In this document: piece after piece, positions 1 through 7,779 of the stretch
Layout: each line of letters opens with the position of its first letter
How positions within the stretch are numbered: the first letter of the stretch is position 1
Source of the DNA: a virus
IMG/VR virus record: IMGVR_UViG_3300028569_000030
Coordinates: 1 to 64,000 of that record
DNA: 64,000 nucleotides
Reading direction: 5' to 3' (one strand)
Translations under genes and position numbers: made by a program
The notes under the pieces: generated by a model
Database searches by the model: none
The model's input: the letters and a program-made list of their open reading frames with translations, nothing else
What the model was told of the DNA's origin: nothing

Positions 1-14
1 GGGGGGGAGGGGGG
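1..14. other. G-run at the window edge
   Basis: The first 14 bases are all G except one A. Nothing else in the window resembles this. It could be the end of an assembled contig (poly-G sequencing artefact), a tailed or true genome terminus, or part of the adjoining structured segment. I cannot decide from the sequence. Confidence 0.4.
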
Positions 15-545
15 TGCCCTTTATCTGCTGTAGTTTGGAGAAGTATACCCTCGCTACCAAATAATAGAACATATCTACAATACATCTACAATTCTCAGCT
101 AGTCTCGGGCTACTCTTAGCGCGTACTCGGGCTATGTTATTGAGTTTGCTGGTGTTTGTTAGGATTTTTGATATAACTCTCCAAAGGGAAAGGGTATTTA
201 TCCTGTAAGTCTCCCACAATCCAGAAGACATTCACATTGAGCCTAGTTACCATATAGGCAGGTATCATACAAGGTTCTGGGTTCCTCTATCCTCGTCCCT
301 TAGCTATAAAGGGTATGTCTGGATAGGGCTAACCAGATGAAGCTCCTAAAAGAGCCTAATGGCTCGTTAGGGAGGTGATTTTGCCGAAGCTTTCCTGATA
401 CCTCGGGTTCCCACGTTCTCTTCCTGTTCTAGGTAAATATCCCTAGACTCTGGGATGTGATCTTGTCTTTCTCTTTTGACTATCACACTTGTACGATAAG
501 ACTGGTCCCCTTGCCGCGTTGAAACACTAGTAGGAGCAGCCCATT
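15..545 (-). ncRNA. Candidate large structured non-coding RNA
   Basis: This is the only gene-free stretch over 300 bases apart from the intron. I see no credible reading frame on either strand, and it looks richer in G+C than its surroundings. A late-promoter motif at 550-560 points leftward into it. Several complementary segments can be paired by eye: 34-41 with 178-185, continuing as 44-47 with 172-175; 68-73 with 133-138 inside that; 260-267 with 396-403, which encloses two hairpins (287-292/321-326 with 297-301/309-313 inside, and 352-356/361-365); 428-433/442-447; and 456-461/482-487. All are Watson-Crick, so they do not prove the strand, which rests on the promoter. Large ornate phage RNAs (GOLLD, ROOL) are a known class, but I cannot assign a family. 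The 3' end is not visible. Confidence 0.5.
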
Positions 546-549
546 ACTA

Positions 550-560
550 TAAGTTGTTAA
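550..560 (-). promoter_or_regulatory. Late-promoter motif TTAACAACTTA, leftward
   Basis: Exact copy of the 11-base element, followed in the leftward direction by TAGTAATGGG, so a TATAGT hexamer overlaps its 3' end. No gene lies within the 540 bases downstream. This supports a late-transcribed RNA there. Confidence 0.55.
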
Positions 561-613
561 ATCCTTAAAAAAATACAAATACAAGATGTTAGGTGGAATA
601 CATGTATGGTCGG

Positions 614-976
614 CTAGGACCAGTAAGTGTTAAATCCCGAAGATGATTGAGGTTTCTCTAGGTCTTCTGCTTTACGTTTGCAGGTAGGGCAATCGTAGTA
701 CTTCTTCCTGCCAAAGCCTGTTATAAGCCATGGAGAATTGCATTTGGGACATATAATATCCCTAGGAACATAGTTTTCAGAGCCTTTGGGCATATCGTAA
801 TGGAACTTAAGGTCGGACTCACAGTAGGTTAGGGGAGGAGAAGAGAATCCTGGGTTGTCTATAATTTCAACTACATAAGTCCAGGATTTGTTTAAATATA
901 CGGATTTAGATATCCTAAAAATAATTCCAGAAGATGTTGTAACAGCGTCACCAGCCTTGAATTTGCTTGGAATCAT
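614..976 (-). CDS. Small zinc-ribbon protein
   Basis: Hypothetical protein of 120 residues. The C-terminal half has two CxxC knuckles, CPKC (about residue 76) and CPTC (about residue 97), a typical zinc ribbon that may bind nucleic acid or protein. The N-terminal half (about residues 5-60) looks like a compact beta domain of the kind that opens with KxGDxV. It follows the membrane-protein gene upstream with only 2 nt between stop and start, so the three leftward genes at 614-1466 form one operon behind the late-promoter motif at 1471. No specific function can be assigned. Confidence 0.75.
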   Translation of the reverse strand: MIPSKFKAGDAVTTSSGIIFRISKSVYLNKSWTYVVEIIDNPGFSSPPLTYCESDLKFHYDMPKGSENYVPRDIICPKCNSPWLITGFGRKKYYDCPTCKRKAEDLEKPQSSSGFNTYWS

Positions 977-978
977 GG

Positions 979-1218
979 CTAGGACTCGATTTTAGATATT
1001 GTGTCACTATTTACTTCGGAGGCGGTAATAACGTAGAATTTGAGCCCTACAAGGGCTGGGATTAGGGCTAACAATTTGAAGGTAAAAACTATGGGAGAAA
1101 ATAGTCCAAAAGCCACACAACGACTAATGGAAAAGTACTGGGGAAAGGAGGGTTTTACATAGAAGTAATATGTGATACTACAATACATAGAAACTATAAG
1201 GTAGATAAAAAGGATCAT
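979..1218 (-). CDS. Small two-helix membrane protein
   Basis: A 79-residue protein with two hydrophobic segments, about residues 2-20 and 37-62, and a short polar C-terminal tail. The start codon overlaps the upstream gene's stop as ATGA, which indicates translational coupling. It could be a small inner-membrane protein such as a holin or superinfection-exclusion factor, but nothing in the sequence selects one. Its transcription with the adjacent late-motif operon argues for late expression. Confidence 0.65.
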   Translation of the reverse strand: MILFIYLIVSMYCSITYYFYVKPSFPQYFSISRCVAFGLFSPIVFTFKLLALIPALVGLKFYVITASEVNSDTISKIES

Positions 1219-1466
1219 AAGTCGGCTTCTTCTAAAATGTCTGGGGCTGTTATTAGGGTTTCAGCCTCCATAAGACCCTTGGCAGATCCTATTTCTAGGA
1301 TAATGCTTTCAGCATATAAGTACATTTCTTTAATGATGCTTTTCTTGGTGGATTCAGGGTCTAGGTAGAACCATACAGGTTTAGCCACAATACCATACAG
1401 GTACTTAGGGGCTTTACTAGGTCTAACAAAAACACAATCTTGCGGAGACATAGTTGTTGGTTTCAT
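1215..1466 (-). CDS. Hypothetical protein led by a late-promoter motif
   Basis: An unrecognised 83-residue protein with no clear domain and an acidic C-terminus. The ATG at 1466 lies exactly 4 nt after the TTAACAACTTA element and has no Shine-Dalgarno sequence, so its message may be leaderless. An alternative ATG at 1451 would shorten it by five residues. It is the first gene of a three-gene leftward operon, overlapping the next gene by 4 nt. Confidence 0.6.
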   Translation of the reverse strand: MKPTTMSPQDCVFVRPSKAPKYLYGIVAKPVWFYLDPESTKKSIIKEMYLYAESIILEIGSAKGLMEAETLITAPDILEEADL

Positions 1467-1470
1467 AGTA

Positions 1471-1493
1471 TAAGTTGTTAAGTTAACAACTTA
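1471..1493. promoter_or_regulatory. Divergent pair of late-promoter motifs
   Basis: Two inverted copies of TTAACAACTTA, leftward at 1471-1481 and rightward at 1483-1493, form a nearly perfect 23-bp palindrome. It sits exactly between the divergent genes starting at 1466 and 1498, each ATG being 4 nt beyond its own copy. It is best read as a bidirectional late promoter. A dimeric regulator could also bind such a palindrome. Confidence 0.6.
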
Positions 1494-1497
1494 AGGT

Positions 1498-1650
1498 ATG
1501 GAAGATAACACATTTAAATCATTAGGGGCGTTGTTCAAGAAGGTTTACTCAGATGAACCTATTAAAGCAGTAAAACAGCCCAGAGAAAGATCCAGACGAT
1601 TCAGAAGAATCGGGAAGAAGTTAAAGAAAGAAAAAACGAATAATGGCTAG
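1498..1650 (+). CDS. 50-residue basic protein resembling the capsid N-terminus
   Basis: Short gene beginning ATG GAA GAT AAC, 4 nt after a late-promoter motif, with no Shine-Dalgarno sequence. Residues 6-19 (KSLGALFKKVYSDE) match residues 8-21 of the major capsid protein in this window (ASLNGLFKEVYSDN) at 9 of 14 positions. The remainder is very basic (RERSRRFRRIGKKLKKEK). It may compete with or dock like the capsid N-terminus while the basic tail contacts nucleic acid. That is inference; the resemblance itself is directly visible. It precedes the terminase cluster. Confidence 0.6.
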   Translation: MEDNTFKSLGALFKKVYSDEPIKAVKQPRERSRRFRRIGKKLKKEKTNNG

Positions 1651-1684
1651 GATGCCATTATAAAAATATTAACAGGAGGTTGAT

Positions 1685-2044
1685 ATGGATAAAAAATCCA
1701 TTTTTAGTAATTTAATTTTAGTTCTACTAGTAACTCACATAGTTGCTTCATATTTTGTCCCATTTGACTTTAACAAGCCTGTAATTTCTTTAATTCTAAC
1801 TGCTATGGTGCTATATTTTAAACACCTAGAAAACACACAATTACCTGACATAAGAAAAGAAGTAGAATCCTCTTTAGCCAAGTATGAAAAGTATCTAGTG
1901 GAAATTGAAAATAAATACGAACATAAGATAGCCGAGCTTGAAAAAGGTCAGCAAGACTTATATAAGAATCTAAAAAATGACGTATCTAAATATGAGGCAC
2001 TCCTGACAAAAGCACACCCCACTGGAAAAGTAGTAAGGTTCTAA
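1685..2044 (+). CDS. Membrane-anchored coiled-coil protein, holin candidate
   Basis: A 119-residue protein with two hydrophobic segments (about residues 8-25 and 31-45), then a long charged helix (about 55-105) with heptad-like Leu/Ile spacing. A strong AGGAGG lies just ahead of the ATG. The membrane-plus-coil form fits a holin or a membrane tether. Its position directly before terminase is common for small unassigned phage proteins. No family is recognised. Confidence 0.65.
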   Translation: MDKKSIFSNLILVLLVTHIVASYFVPFDFNKPVISLILTAMVLYFKHLENTQLPDIRKEVESSLAKYEKYLVEIENKYEHKIAELEKGQQDLYKNLKNDVSKYEALLTKAHPTGKVVRF

Positions 2045-2045
2045 G

Positions 2046-2402
2046 ATGGATAAGAAAGATACAGATATAGCAGGATTAGAAATACAGCTTAAAATATACA
2101 GCAAAAAGATAGCCCAACTCGAAAAAGAAAAAGAAGGACTGCTAGCTGTTATAAAAGATAATGGTTTGGAAGATGAAGTTAACTTTAATGTATCTATATC
2201 TGATGAAGAGTATATCTGCACTAATGAGATTAAAAAACTAAGAGATGCATCAGACATTAGACCATTAGATAAACTGGAAGTCTCTAACTTGGATATAATG
2301 CATAAAATACTCAGAACAATTAGAACTGGAAAAGATCCAGCAAAATCCAAAGCAAAGAAAATGGACGTTGCTGAGTTATTAAAGATAGTAGACAATGAGT
2401 GA
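2046..2402 (+). CDS. Probable terminase small subunit
   Basis: A 118-residue helical protein. An N-terminal coiled coil (about residues 8-40) is followed by a segment SDEEYICTNEIKKL and a helix around IRPLDKLEVSNLDIMHK. I associate this pattern with phage small-terminase-type proteins, though this is recall rather than a search. Its place directly upstream of the large terminase, with overlapping stop and start (ATGAGTGA), supports the role: recognising phage DNA and handing it to the large subunit. It lacks an obvious helix-turn-helix. Confidence 0.55.
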   Translation: MDKKDTDIAGLEIQLKIYSKKIAQLEKEKEGLLAVIKDNGLEDEVNFNVSISDEEYICTNEIKKLRDASDIRPLDKLEVSNLDIMHKILRTIRTGKDPAKSKAKKMDVAELLKIVDNE

Positions 2403-3867
2403 TACAGAACTTCCAAAAAAAAAATCAAAGAAACTTACCGTAAGCGAAGCCAAGAGCCGACTTTGGGCAGCAGGAGAACTAGCATCCTGGAAACTAAAGG
2501 GCGTTCAAAAAGCTATTTATAAACAAGCTGCTGATTTTAACGAAACACTAACTTGCATCCTATCGTCTAGACAATTAGGGAAAACTTTTTCTTTACATGT
2601 TCTAGCAGTAGAAACTTGCATTAAAAATCCTGGATGCATAGTAAAATATGCAACTCCTAAACAGAATATGATTAGGAAGATTACTAAAGCAGCAATGAGG
2701 AAGATCCTAGAAGATTGTCCTCAGGAATTGAAACCAGACTTTAACTCGCAAGAAAAGACTTGGGTATTTCCAAATGGATCAGAGATACAACTAGCAGGAA
2801 CAGATTCAGGAAATGCTGAAAACCTTCGAGGAAGTACCGCTATTCTCTGTATCGTAGATGAAGCTGGATTTTGTGATGAATTAGAATATGTTGTCAACTC
2901 CATATTATTTCCAACTACTACAACTACTAATGGTAAGGTAGTTTTAGCATCAACTCCTAACTACCATGACCCATCTCACGATTTTCACGAACATTTTGTT
3001 ATCCCTCTTCTTGCTGAAAACAAAGTATCTAGATTTACAATATATGAATCTCCGTTAGTTACTCCTTCTCAAATAGATAGAATTATTTCTAGATATCCTG
3101 GAGGAGCAGACAACCCAAAATTTAGATGTGAGTACCTATGTGAACTAACTAGAAGTAGTGATTCAATGGTAGTTCCAGAATTTAACACAAAAGAACTAGC
3201 TATTATTACTGACAAAATAGATCTTCCATATACGTATGATGCTTACGTATCCATGGATATAGGATTTAAAGATTTAACTGTTGCATTATTTGCAATATAT
3301 GACTTTAGAAATGCTCAAATCTACATAATGGACGAGCTAGTAATGAATGGACCATCAATGACTACCTCCATATTGGCGAAAAGAATACAAGAAAAAGAAC
3401 AAACTTCCTTTGTTGATATCCAAGGTAATTTCATTGGGACATATATGCGAGTTGCCGATAACGATTTAAAGCTAATAAATGATCTATATATGGAACATGG
3501 GCTACTGTTCTTTCCCACAAAAAAAGATAATAAAGACGCCTCCATAAACAATATGAGAATTTGGGTTCAAGAAGAGAGGATAAAGATTCATCCAAGATGT
3601 AAAACTTTAATATATCACCTAAAAGCAGCTCAATGGAATAAAAATAGAACAGATTTTCTAAGACTTAAAGATAATTTATCAAATGGAACAATGGGAGGAC
3701 ATTGTGATGCTATTCCTGCCCTGTACTATCTACTTAGAAATGTTCAAATTGGGAAGAAACCAGCAGATTATATAGGAGATTCTAGATATTCGCTGCTTTC
3801 TGGAAGCACACACAGCTCTTTATCTAATAATATTAAGCAGTTAAGTAACATATTCAAGAGAAAATAG
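2395..3867 (+). CDS. terL: Terminase large subunit
   Basis: ATPase and nuclease that drives DNA into the prohead. It has 490 residues, normal for the family. The Walker A-like P-loop is SSRQLGKT (about residues 57-64) and the Walker B is ILCIVDEAGF (about 150-159). After a linker, the C-terminal RuvC/RNase H-like nuclease begins with SMDIGFKD (about 286-293), whose Asp should bind metal. The start overlaps the small-terminase stop. No intron or intein interrupts it, unlike several other core genes here. Confidence 0.95.
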   Translation: MSDTELPKKKSKKLTVSEAKSRLWAAGELASWKLKGVQKAIYKQAADFNETLTCILSSRQLGKTFSLHVLAVETCIKNPGCIVKYATPKQNMIRKITKAAMRKILEDCPQELKPDFNSQEKTWVFPNGSEIQLAGTDSGNAENLRGSTAILCIVDEAGFCDELEYVVNSILFPTTTTTNGKVVLASTPNYHDPSHDFHEHFVIPLLAENKVSRFTIYESPLVTPSQIDRIISRYPGGADNPKFRCEYLCELTRSSDSMVVPEFNTKELAIITDKIDLPYTYDAYVSMDIGFKDLTVALFAIYDFRNAQIYIMDELVMNGPSMTTSILAKRIQEKEQTSFVDIQGNFIGTYMRVADNDLKLINDLYMEHGLLFFPTKKDNKDASINNMRIWVQEERIKIHPRCKTLIYHLKAAQWNKNRTDFLRLKDNLSNGTMGGHCDAIPALYYLLRNVQIGKKPADYIGDSRYSLLSGSTHSSLSNNIKQLSNIFKRK

Positions 3868-3881
3868 TCGGTACAATACAT

Positions 3882-3892
3882 TTAACAACTTA
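3882..3892 (+). promoter_or_regulatory. Late-promoter motif before the portal gene
   Basis: TTAACAACTTA followed by TAATAAGATAA, giving TATAAT over the end of the element. It lies 35 nt before the portal ATG, which has its own AGGA ribosome site, so this copy makes a message with a leader. Confidence 0.6.
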
Positions 3893-3926
3893 TAATAAGA
3901 TAATATATCACAATAAGTAGGAAACT

Positions 3927-6005
3927 ATGTCAAAAAAATATTTTGCAGCAGATGAAGCTTCGGAATGCGTCTCTTATTTACAAAGCAAAGCTAATAAATG
4001 GGCTAGTTATGGAGTAAATAATGGGTATGTTGAGTTAATTAAGAGATCTTGGAGGACTTATCATGGATTTACTAAGGATTCCAATCATCAAATCTCTTTT
4101 GATGGTGAGCAGGGAGAGCTTTTAAAAATAAATGTCAATCATTTTTATAACATAGCTGAACACATCTTAGTAATGATCACATCTAATAGACCTAAGTTCC
4201 AAGCACGAGCAATAAATACAGATAAAAAATCACTTGTTCAAGCACAACTAGCGAATGGCCTACTCGATTACTATATGAGAGAAAAAAGGCTAGAAAGAGA
4301 AATAAAAAGAGCAGTTAGATACGCTATTACTATGGGATCTGGTTATATTAAGATGGAATGGAATAGTACTAAGGGAGAAATATATGATTATATCGAACCT
4401 AGTAAAGATTCTATTGATTCTTATAATGAAGACGGTGAACCAGTAGATAAAAACGGAAGAGTTTTAAAAAATATACCCATTCATCAAGGAGATATTGACT
4501 TTAGAGCCTTATCTTTTTTTGATGTAGTGTTTGATTCTACTAAAGAGACTCCAGAACTTCATGATTGGGTAATTACCAGGACTATGGTTAATAAATACGA
4601 CCTTGCGGAAAAATATCCAGAAATGGCAGAAAAGATAATAAATTCAAAGGGATTAGATAGTCAAACTTCTTCTTTATTTACACTAAATCAATTTGATGAA
4701 ACTACTGACATACCAGTGTATGAGTTTTTTCATAATAAAACAGAGGCAGTACCTGACGGTAGGCATATGTTATACTTAGATGATGAAGTTATTTTAGATG
4801 ATAGCATATTAGAATATAAAGAGATTCCTGTTTATAGGATTGCAGCAAATGAAATCTTAGGAACATCTTTTGGATTTTCTCCTATGTTTAACTTAATAGA
4901 GTTGCAAGAGTATTTAGATATGCTCTACTCTATTGTTCTTACAAACCAACACGCATTTGGTATTCAAAACGTACTAAGTCCTTTAGGTGCTGATATAAAA
5001 TATACGCAATTAGCTGGAGGAATGAATTTTATTGAATATAATCCACAATTTGGTAAACCAGAATCTCTTAACTTAACACAAACACCTGCTGAAATATTCA
5101 CAACAATTCAATATATAGAAAAAGCAATGGAGACTATAAGTGCTGTAAACTCTACAGTAAGAGGAAATCCAGAAAACCAATTAAGATCTGGAAACTCTTT
5201 AGCTCTGATGGCGTCACAAGCTCTTCAATTTATGTCCGGATTACAACAGTCTTATATTCAGTTATTAGAAGATGTTGGAACTGGCGTTGTTAATCTATTA
5301 AAAGACTTTGCAGCAGCACCTCGTATCGCAGCAATCGTAGGATTAAGAAACTCTACAAACTTAATCACTTTTAAATCAGAAGATTTGTCTGGAATTAATA
5401 GAGTAGTTGTTGATGTTGGTAACGCTTTAATGTCTACACATGCAGGACGATCTCAAGTTGCTGAGAACCTATTACAAGCTGGATTGATTAAGACTTCTGA
5501 TAAGTACGTTCAACTTTTACAGACAGGAAATTTGGATGTTCTACTAGAGAACGAGATGGATGAAATAAATCTAATTAGGGGAGAGAACGAATCTATTGTT
5601 AAAGGTGATATGGAAGTAAGAGCGTTGTCATATGATAACCACGTTCTTCATATTCAAGAACATAGAGCTGTTTTAGCTGATGCTCAGATTAGACAAGATT
5701 TAGAATTAGTAACTAGATGCGATGCTCATATTAATGAACACTTACAATTAGTAAAAAATCTAGACCCAGATTTAGCTCAGATTATTGGCCAACCAGTATT
5801 CCAAAAACCACAACCTCCAATGCCTCCAGAAGCTGATATTCCACCAGATGGATCAGGTATCCCTGAACTACAGGCTAATCCAGAAGCTCAGTCATTAAAT
5901 CCAACTGATCAAATGGAAAGCGTCCCAGCAGTGCCTAGACCAGCAGGAAATCCAGAAGCTCCCATGACACCAGAAGAATTGTTCAATAAAAATGCCGTTG
6001 AGTAG
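3927..6005 (+). CDS. Portal protein, P22-like
   Basis: The dodecameric ring at one capsid vertex through which DNA enters and leaves. It has 692 residues, the size of the larger podoviral portals. The N-terminal region contains ANKWASYGVNNGYVELIKR and RSWRTYHGF, typical of P22-type portals. The C-terminus (about residues 630-692) is a Pro/Gln/Glu-rich tail, probably the disordered end of the barrel. It follows terminase and precedes scaffold and capsid in the classical order. Confidence 0.9.
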   Translation: MSKKYFAADEASECVSYLQSKANKWASYGVNNGYVELIKRSWRTYHGFTKDSNHQISFDGEQGELLKINVNHFYNIAEHILVMITSNRPKFQARAINTDKKSLVQAQLANGLLDYYMREKRLEREIKRAVRYAITMGSGYIKMEWNSTKGEIYDYIEPSKDSIDSYNEDGEPVDKNGRVLKNIPIHQGDIDFRALSFFDVVFDSTKETPELHDWVITRTMVNKYDLAEKYPEMAEKIINSKGLDSQTSSLFTLNQFDETTDIPVYEFFHNKTEAVPDGRHMLYLDDEVILDDSILEYKEIPVYRIAANEILGTSFGFSPMFNLIELQEYLDMLYSIVLTNQHAFGIQNVLSPLGADIKYTQLAGGMNFIEYNPQFGKPESLNLTQTPAEIFTTIQYIEKAMETISAVNSTVRGNPENQLRSGNSLALMASQALQFMSGLQQSYIQLLEDVGTGVVNLLKDFAAAPRIAAIVGLRNSTNLITFKSEDLSGINRVVVDVGNALMSTHAGRSQVAENLLQAGLIKTSDKYVQLLQTGNLDVLLENEMDEINLIRGENESIVKGDMEVRALSYDNHVLHIQEHRAVLADAQIRQDLELVTRCDAHINEHLQLVKNLDPDLAQIIGQPVFQKPQPPMPPEADIPPDGSGIPELQANPEAQSLNPTDQMESVPAVPRPAGNPEAPMTPEELFNKNAVE

Positions 6006-6008
6006 TTT

Positions 6009-6374
6009 ATGAAGCCAGAAAAACCAGTAGTCTACGGACGGATAATATATAGAAAAAGTAAAGTCAGAATTGGGATGTTAGAATCTTGTTTGACTTTTAT
6101 AAGTTCTTCTAGGGGAACAGAGTACAGAGTATATATAGATTTAGAAAATAAAAAATATTATATAAAAAACATGACTAGAGAGTCTTTGATTCACATGCCT
6201 GAAGATATAGGAGTTGATCATAAAAATACCCTATATATGCAAGCTAAGAACCATCTAAAAGTTTTGGGAGTGGTTTTTAGAAGAGAACTAAGAAACAGGC
6301 AGTTTGGAATATGTGAAAAGGGATATACCCAAAAAAAACACATAGAAAAATTAAATTGTACTAAAACCGAATAG
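6009..6374 (+). CDS. Small basic protein between portal and scaffold
   Basis: An unrecognised 121-residue, strongly basic protein, beta-rich to about residue 60 and followed by helices. It starts 3 nt after the portal stop, so it is probably translationally coupled. One Cys lies near residue 28 and others near the C-terminus, but there is no metal-binding pattern. The position suggests a minor capsid-assembly role, but no function can be given. Confidence 0.65.
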   Translation: MKPEKPVVYGRIIYRKSKVRIGMLESCLTFISSSRGTEYRVYIDLENKKYYIKNMTRESLIHMPEDIGVDHKNTLYMQAKNHLKVLGVVFRRELRNRQFGICEKGYTQKKHIEKLNCTKTE

Positions 6375-6460
6375 TTTTATAACCAAATTAGTCTATACCC
6401 GAAAGGATTAGACAGTAACGTGTTATAGCAATGTCGCTACACACAATACTAGGAGTATAT

Positions 6461-7411
6461 ATGAACGAAGAAACAAGTGCACCAGCAGAGGTAGTAGAAT
6501 CTACAGAGCAACAACAAGGATCTGAGGGAGTCTCAGAATCTAGTGCGGAAGTATTACAAGATGCAGTTCAAGAAGCTGTTGCCAATGGCGCTACTAAACA
6601 AGAGATTCAAAACCTAAAAAAGAGCTTTGAGCTAAAAGTTAACGGAAAGACTTTTAAGAAAGAGTTTGATCTTTCTAATGATGCAGAAATGCAAAAAGAA
6701 TTTCAAATGGCTGCTGCTGGAAGAGAAGCCATGCAAATGAAAGCAGAGTATGAGAAAGCATTAAGGACTCTAGTTGATCAATTAAAAAATGATCCTCTAG
6801 CTTTAGCTGAAGAGCTTGGATTAAATGCGGACGATATTGCTGCTACTAGATTACAAAGAAAAATAGAAGAAGCTAAGAAAAGCCCAGAACAGCAAAAACA
6901 AGAAAAACTAGAAAGAGAGATAGAAGAGTACAGAAGAAGAGAGCAGGAAAGAGAGGCTCAATTACTAGAGGCACAAAATCATAAGATTTTACAAGAAGCT
7001 CAAGAACAGATTGACACAGAGATTGATACTGCATTATCTGGATATAAGTCTCTTCCTAGTAACAGTCCTATGGTCTATGATTTAATTGCTAAGAACATGG
7101 TATGGGTAATGGATAATTTTGAGCAATTTGGATATGCTAAGCCAGAAGACGTTAGGGTAGAGGACGTTCTTCCTACAGTAGAGCAACAACTAAAAGGTAC
7201 GGTAAATAAGCTACTTGAAGACATTCCAGAAGAGTTTTTAGATGCTTGGATCGGTTCTAAAACTATCGATAAGCAGCGCAAAAAAAGACTAGCTGGAGCT
7301 AAAAATGTCAGTAATATTAATAACATAAAGAAAACAACACAGGAAAAAGAAGAGAAAAAGGAAGATTCTCCAAAGATAAAGCTTAGTGATTGGATGAGAG
7401 AAGGCTTTTAG
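6461..7411 (+). CDS. Scaffold protein
   Basis: Internal assembly scaffold for the prohead, 316 residues. It is acidic and Gln/Glu/Ala-rich at the N-terminus, then has a long charged helix with heptad character (about residues 130-185) and a basic C-terminal helical end. The C-terminus is where scaffolds usually touch the capsid protein. The ATG at 6461 was chosen because AGGAG stands 5 nt before it, exactly as before the capsid gene; an in-frame ATG at 6431 lacks this. It lies between portal and capsid, the normal place. Confidence 0.85.
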   Translation: MNEETSAPAEVVESTEQQQGSEGVSESSAEVLQDAVQEAVANGATKQEIQNLKKSFELKVNGKTFKKEFDLSNDAEMQKEFQMAAAGREAMQMKAEYEKALRTLVDQLKNDPLALAEELGLNADDIAATRLQRKIEEAKKSPEQQKQEKLEREIEEYRRREQEREAQLLEAQNHKILQEAQEQIDTEIDTALSGYKSLPSNSPMVYDLIAKNMVWVMDNFEQFGYAKPEDVRVEDVLPTVEQQLKGTVNKLLEDIPEEFLDAWIGSKTIDKQRKKRLAGAKNVSNINNIKKTTQEKEEKKEDSPKIKLSDWMREGF

Positions 7412-7422
7412 TTTCTTTAATT

Positions 7423-7433
7423 TTAACAACTTA
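7423..7433 (+). promoter_or_regulatory. Late-promoter motif before the capsid gene
   Basis: TTAACAACTTA followed by AGGTGTAGGAAA. The capsid ATG is about 165 nt downstream, so the message would have a long untranslated leader. The leader ends in a strong AGGAG ribosome site. Confidence 0.6.
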
Positions 7434-7599
7434 AGGTGTAGGAAATTGACATAAGTCACCTACACAGTTTTATCTATTTGGAACTAAGTACTCAAATTGG
7501 CTTTTCAATACCCCTAACCGGATTTGATAAATACCAGAAGAACAGAACTAGAGAACATAGAACGAAATAAAACAACACATACTTATAGGAGTATATAGA

Positions 7600-7779
7600 A
7601 TGAGTGCAAACAATACTGTTGCATCTTTAAACGGACTATTTAAAGAAGTTTATAGCGACAATGTAAAAAATTTAGTTCCAGACAGTGCAAAATTAATTAA
7701 AATGATTCCAATGATGAAGAAAGAGAAATTGATGGGTAACCAATTCAATTTCCCAGTAATCGTTAGTTTAGAAAACGGT
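7600..7779 (+). CDS. Major capsid protein, exon 1 (residues 1-60)
   Basis: First 60 codons of the coat protein gene, ending VIVSLENG. Read without splicing, the frame stops three codons later (KI, TAA), far too short for a capsid protein. The second exon continues the coat-protein sequence as FTYGGEDGD, so the product is one 413-residue protein. The last exon base is T7779, which forms the canonical U-G wobble pair of a group I intron P1 helix with G7795. AGGAG precedes the ATG. Confidence 0.88.

Noticed and set aside
270-412. tRNA-like GGTTC elements near the left end
   Set aside because: No cloverleaf with acceptor stem and anticodon arm can be drawn around them.
607-622. TGGTC/GACCA hairpin as terminator of the leftward zinc-ribbon gene
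   Set aside because: No T-rich tract follows in the leftward direction; it is only a weak hairpin.
1970-2428. Long leftward frame of 152 codons opposite the small-terminase gene
   Set aside because: It lies antisense to well-supported coupled genes, has low-complexity Ser/Leu composition and no ribosome site.
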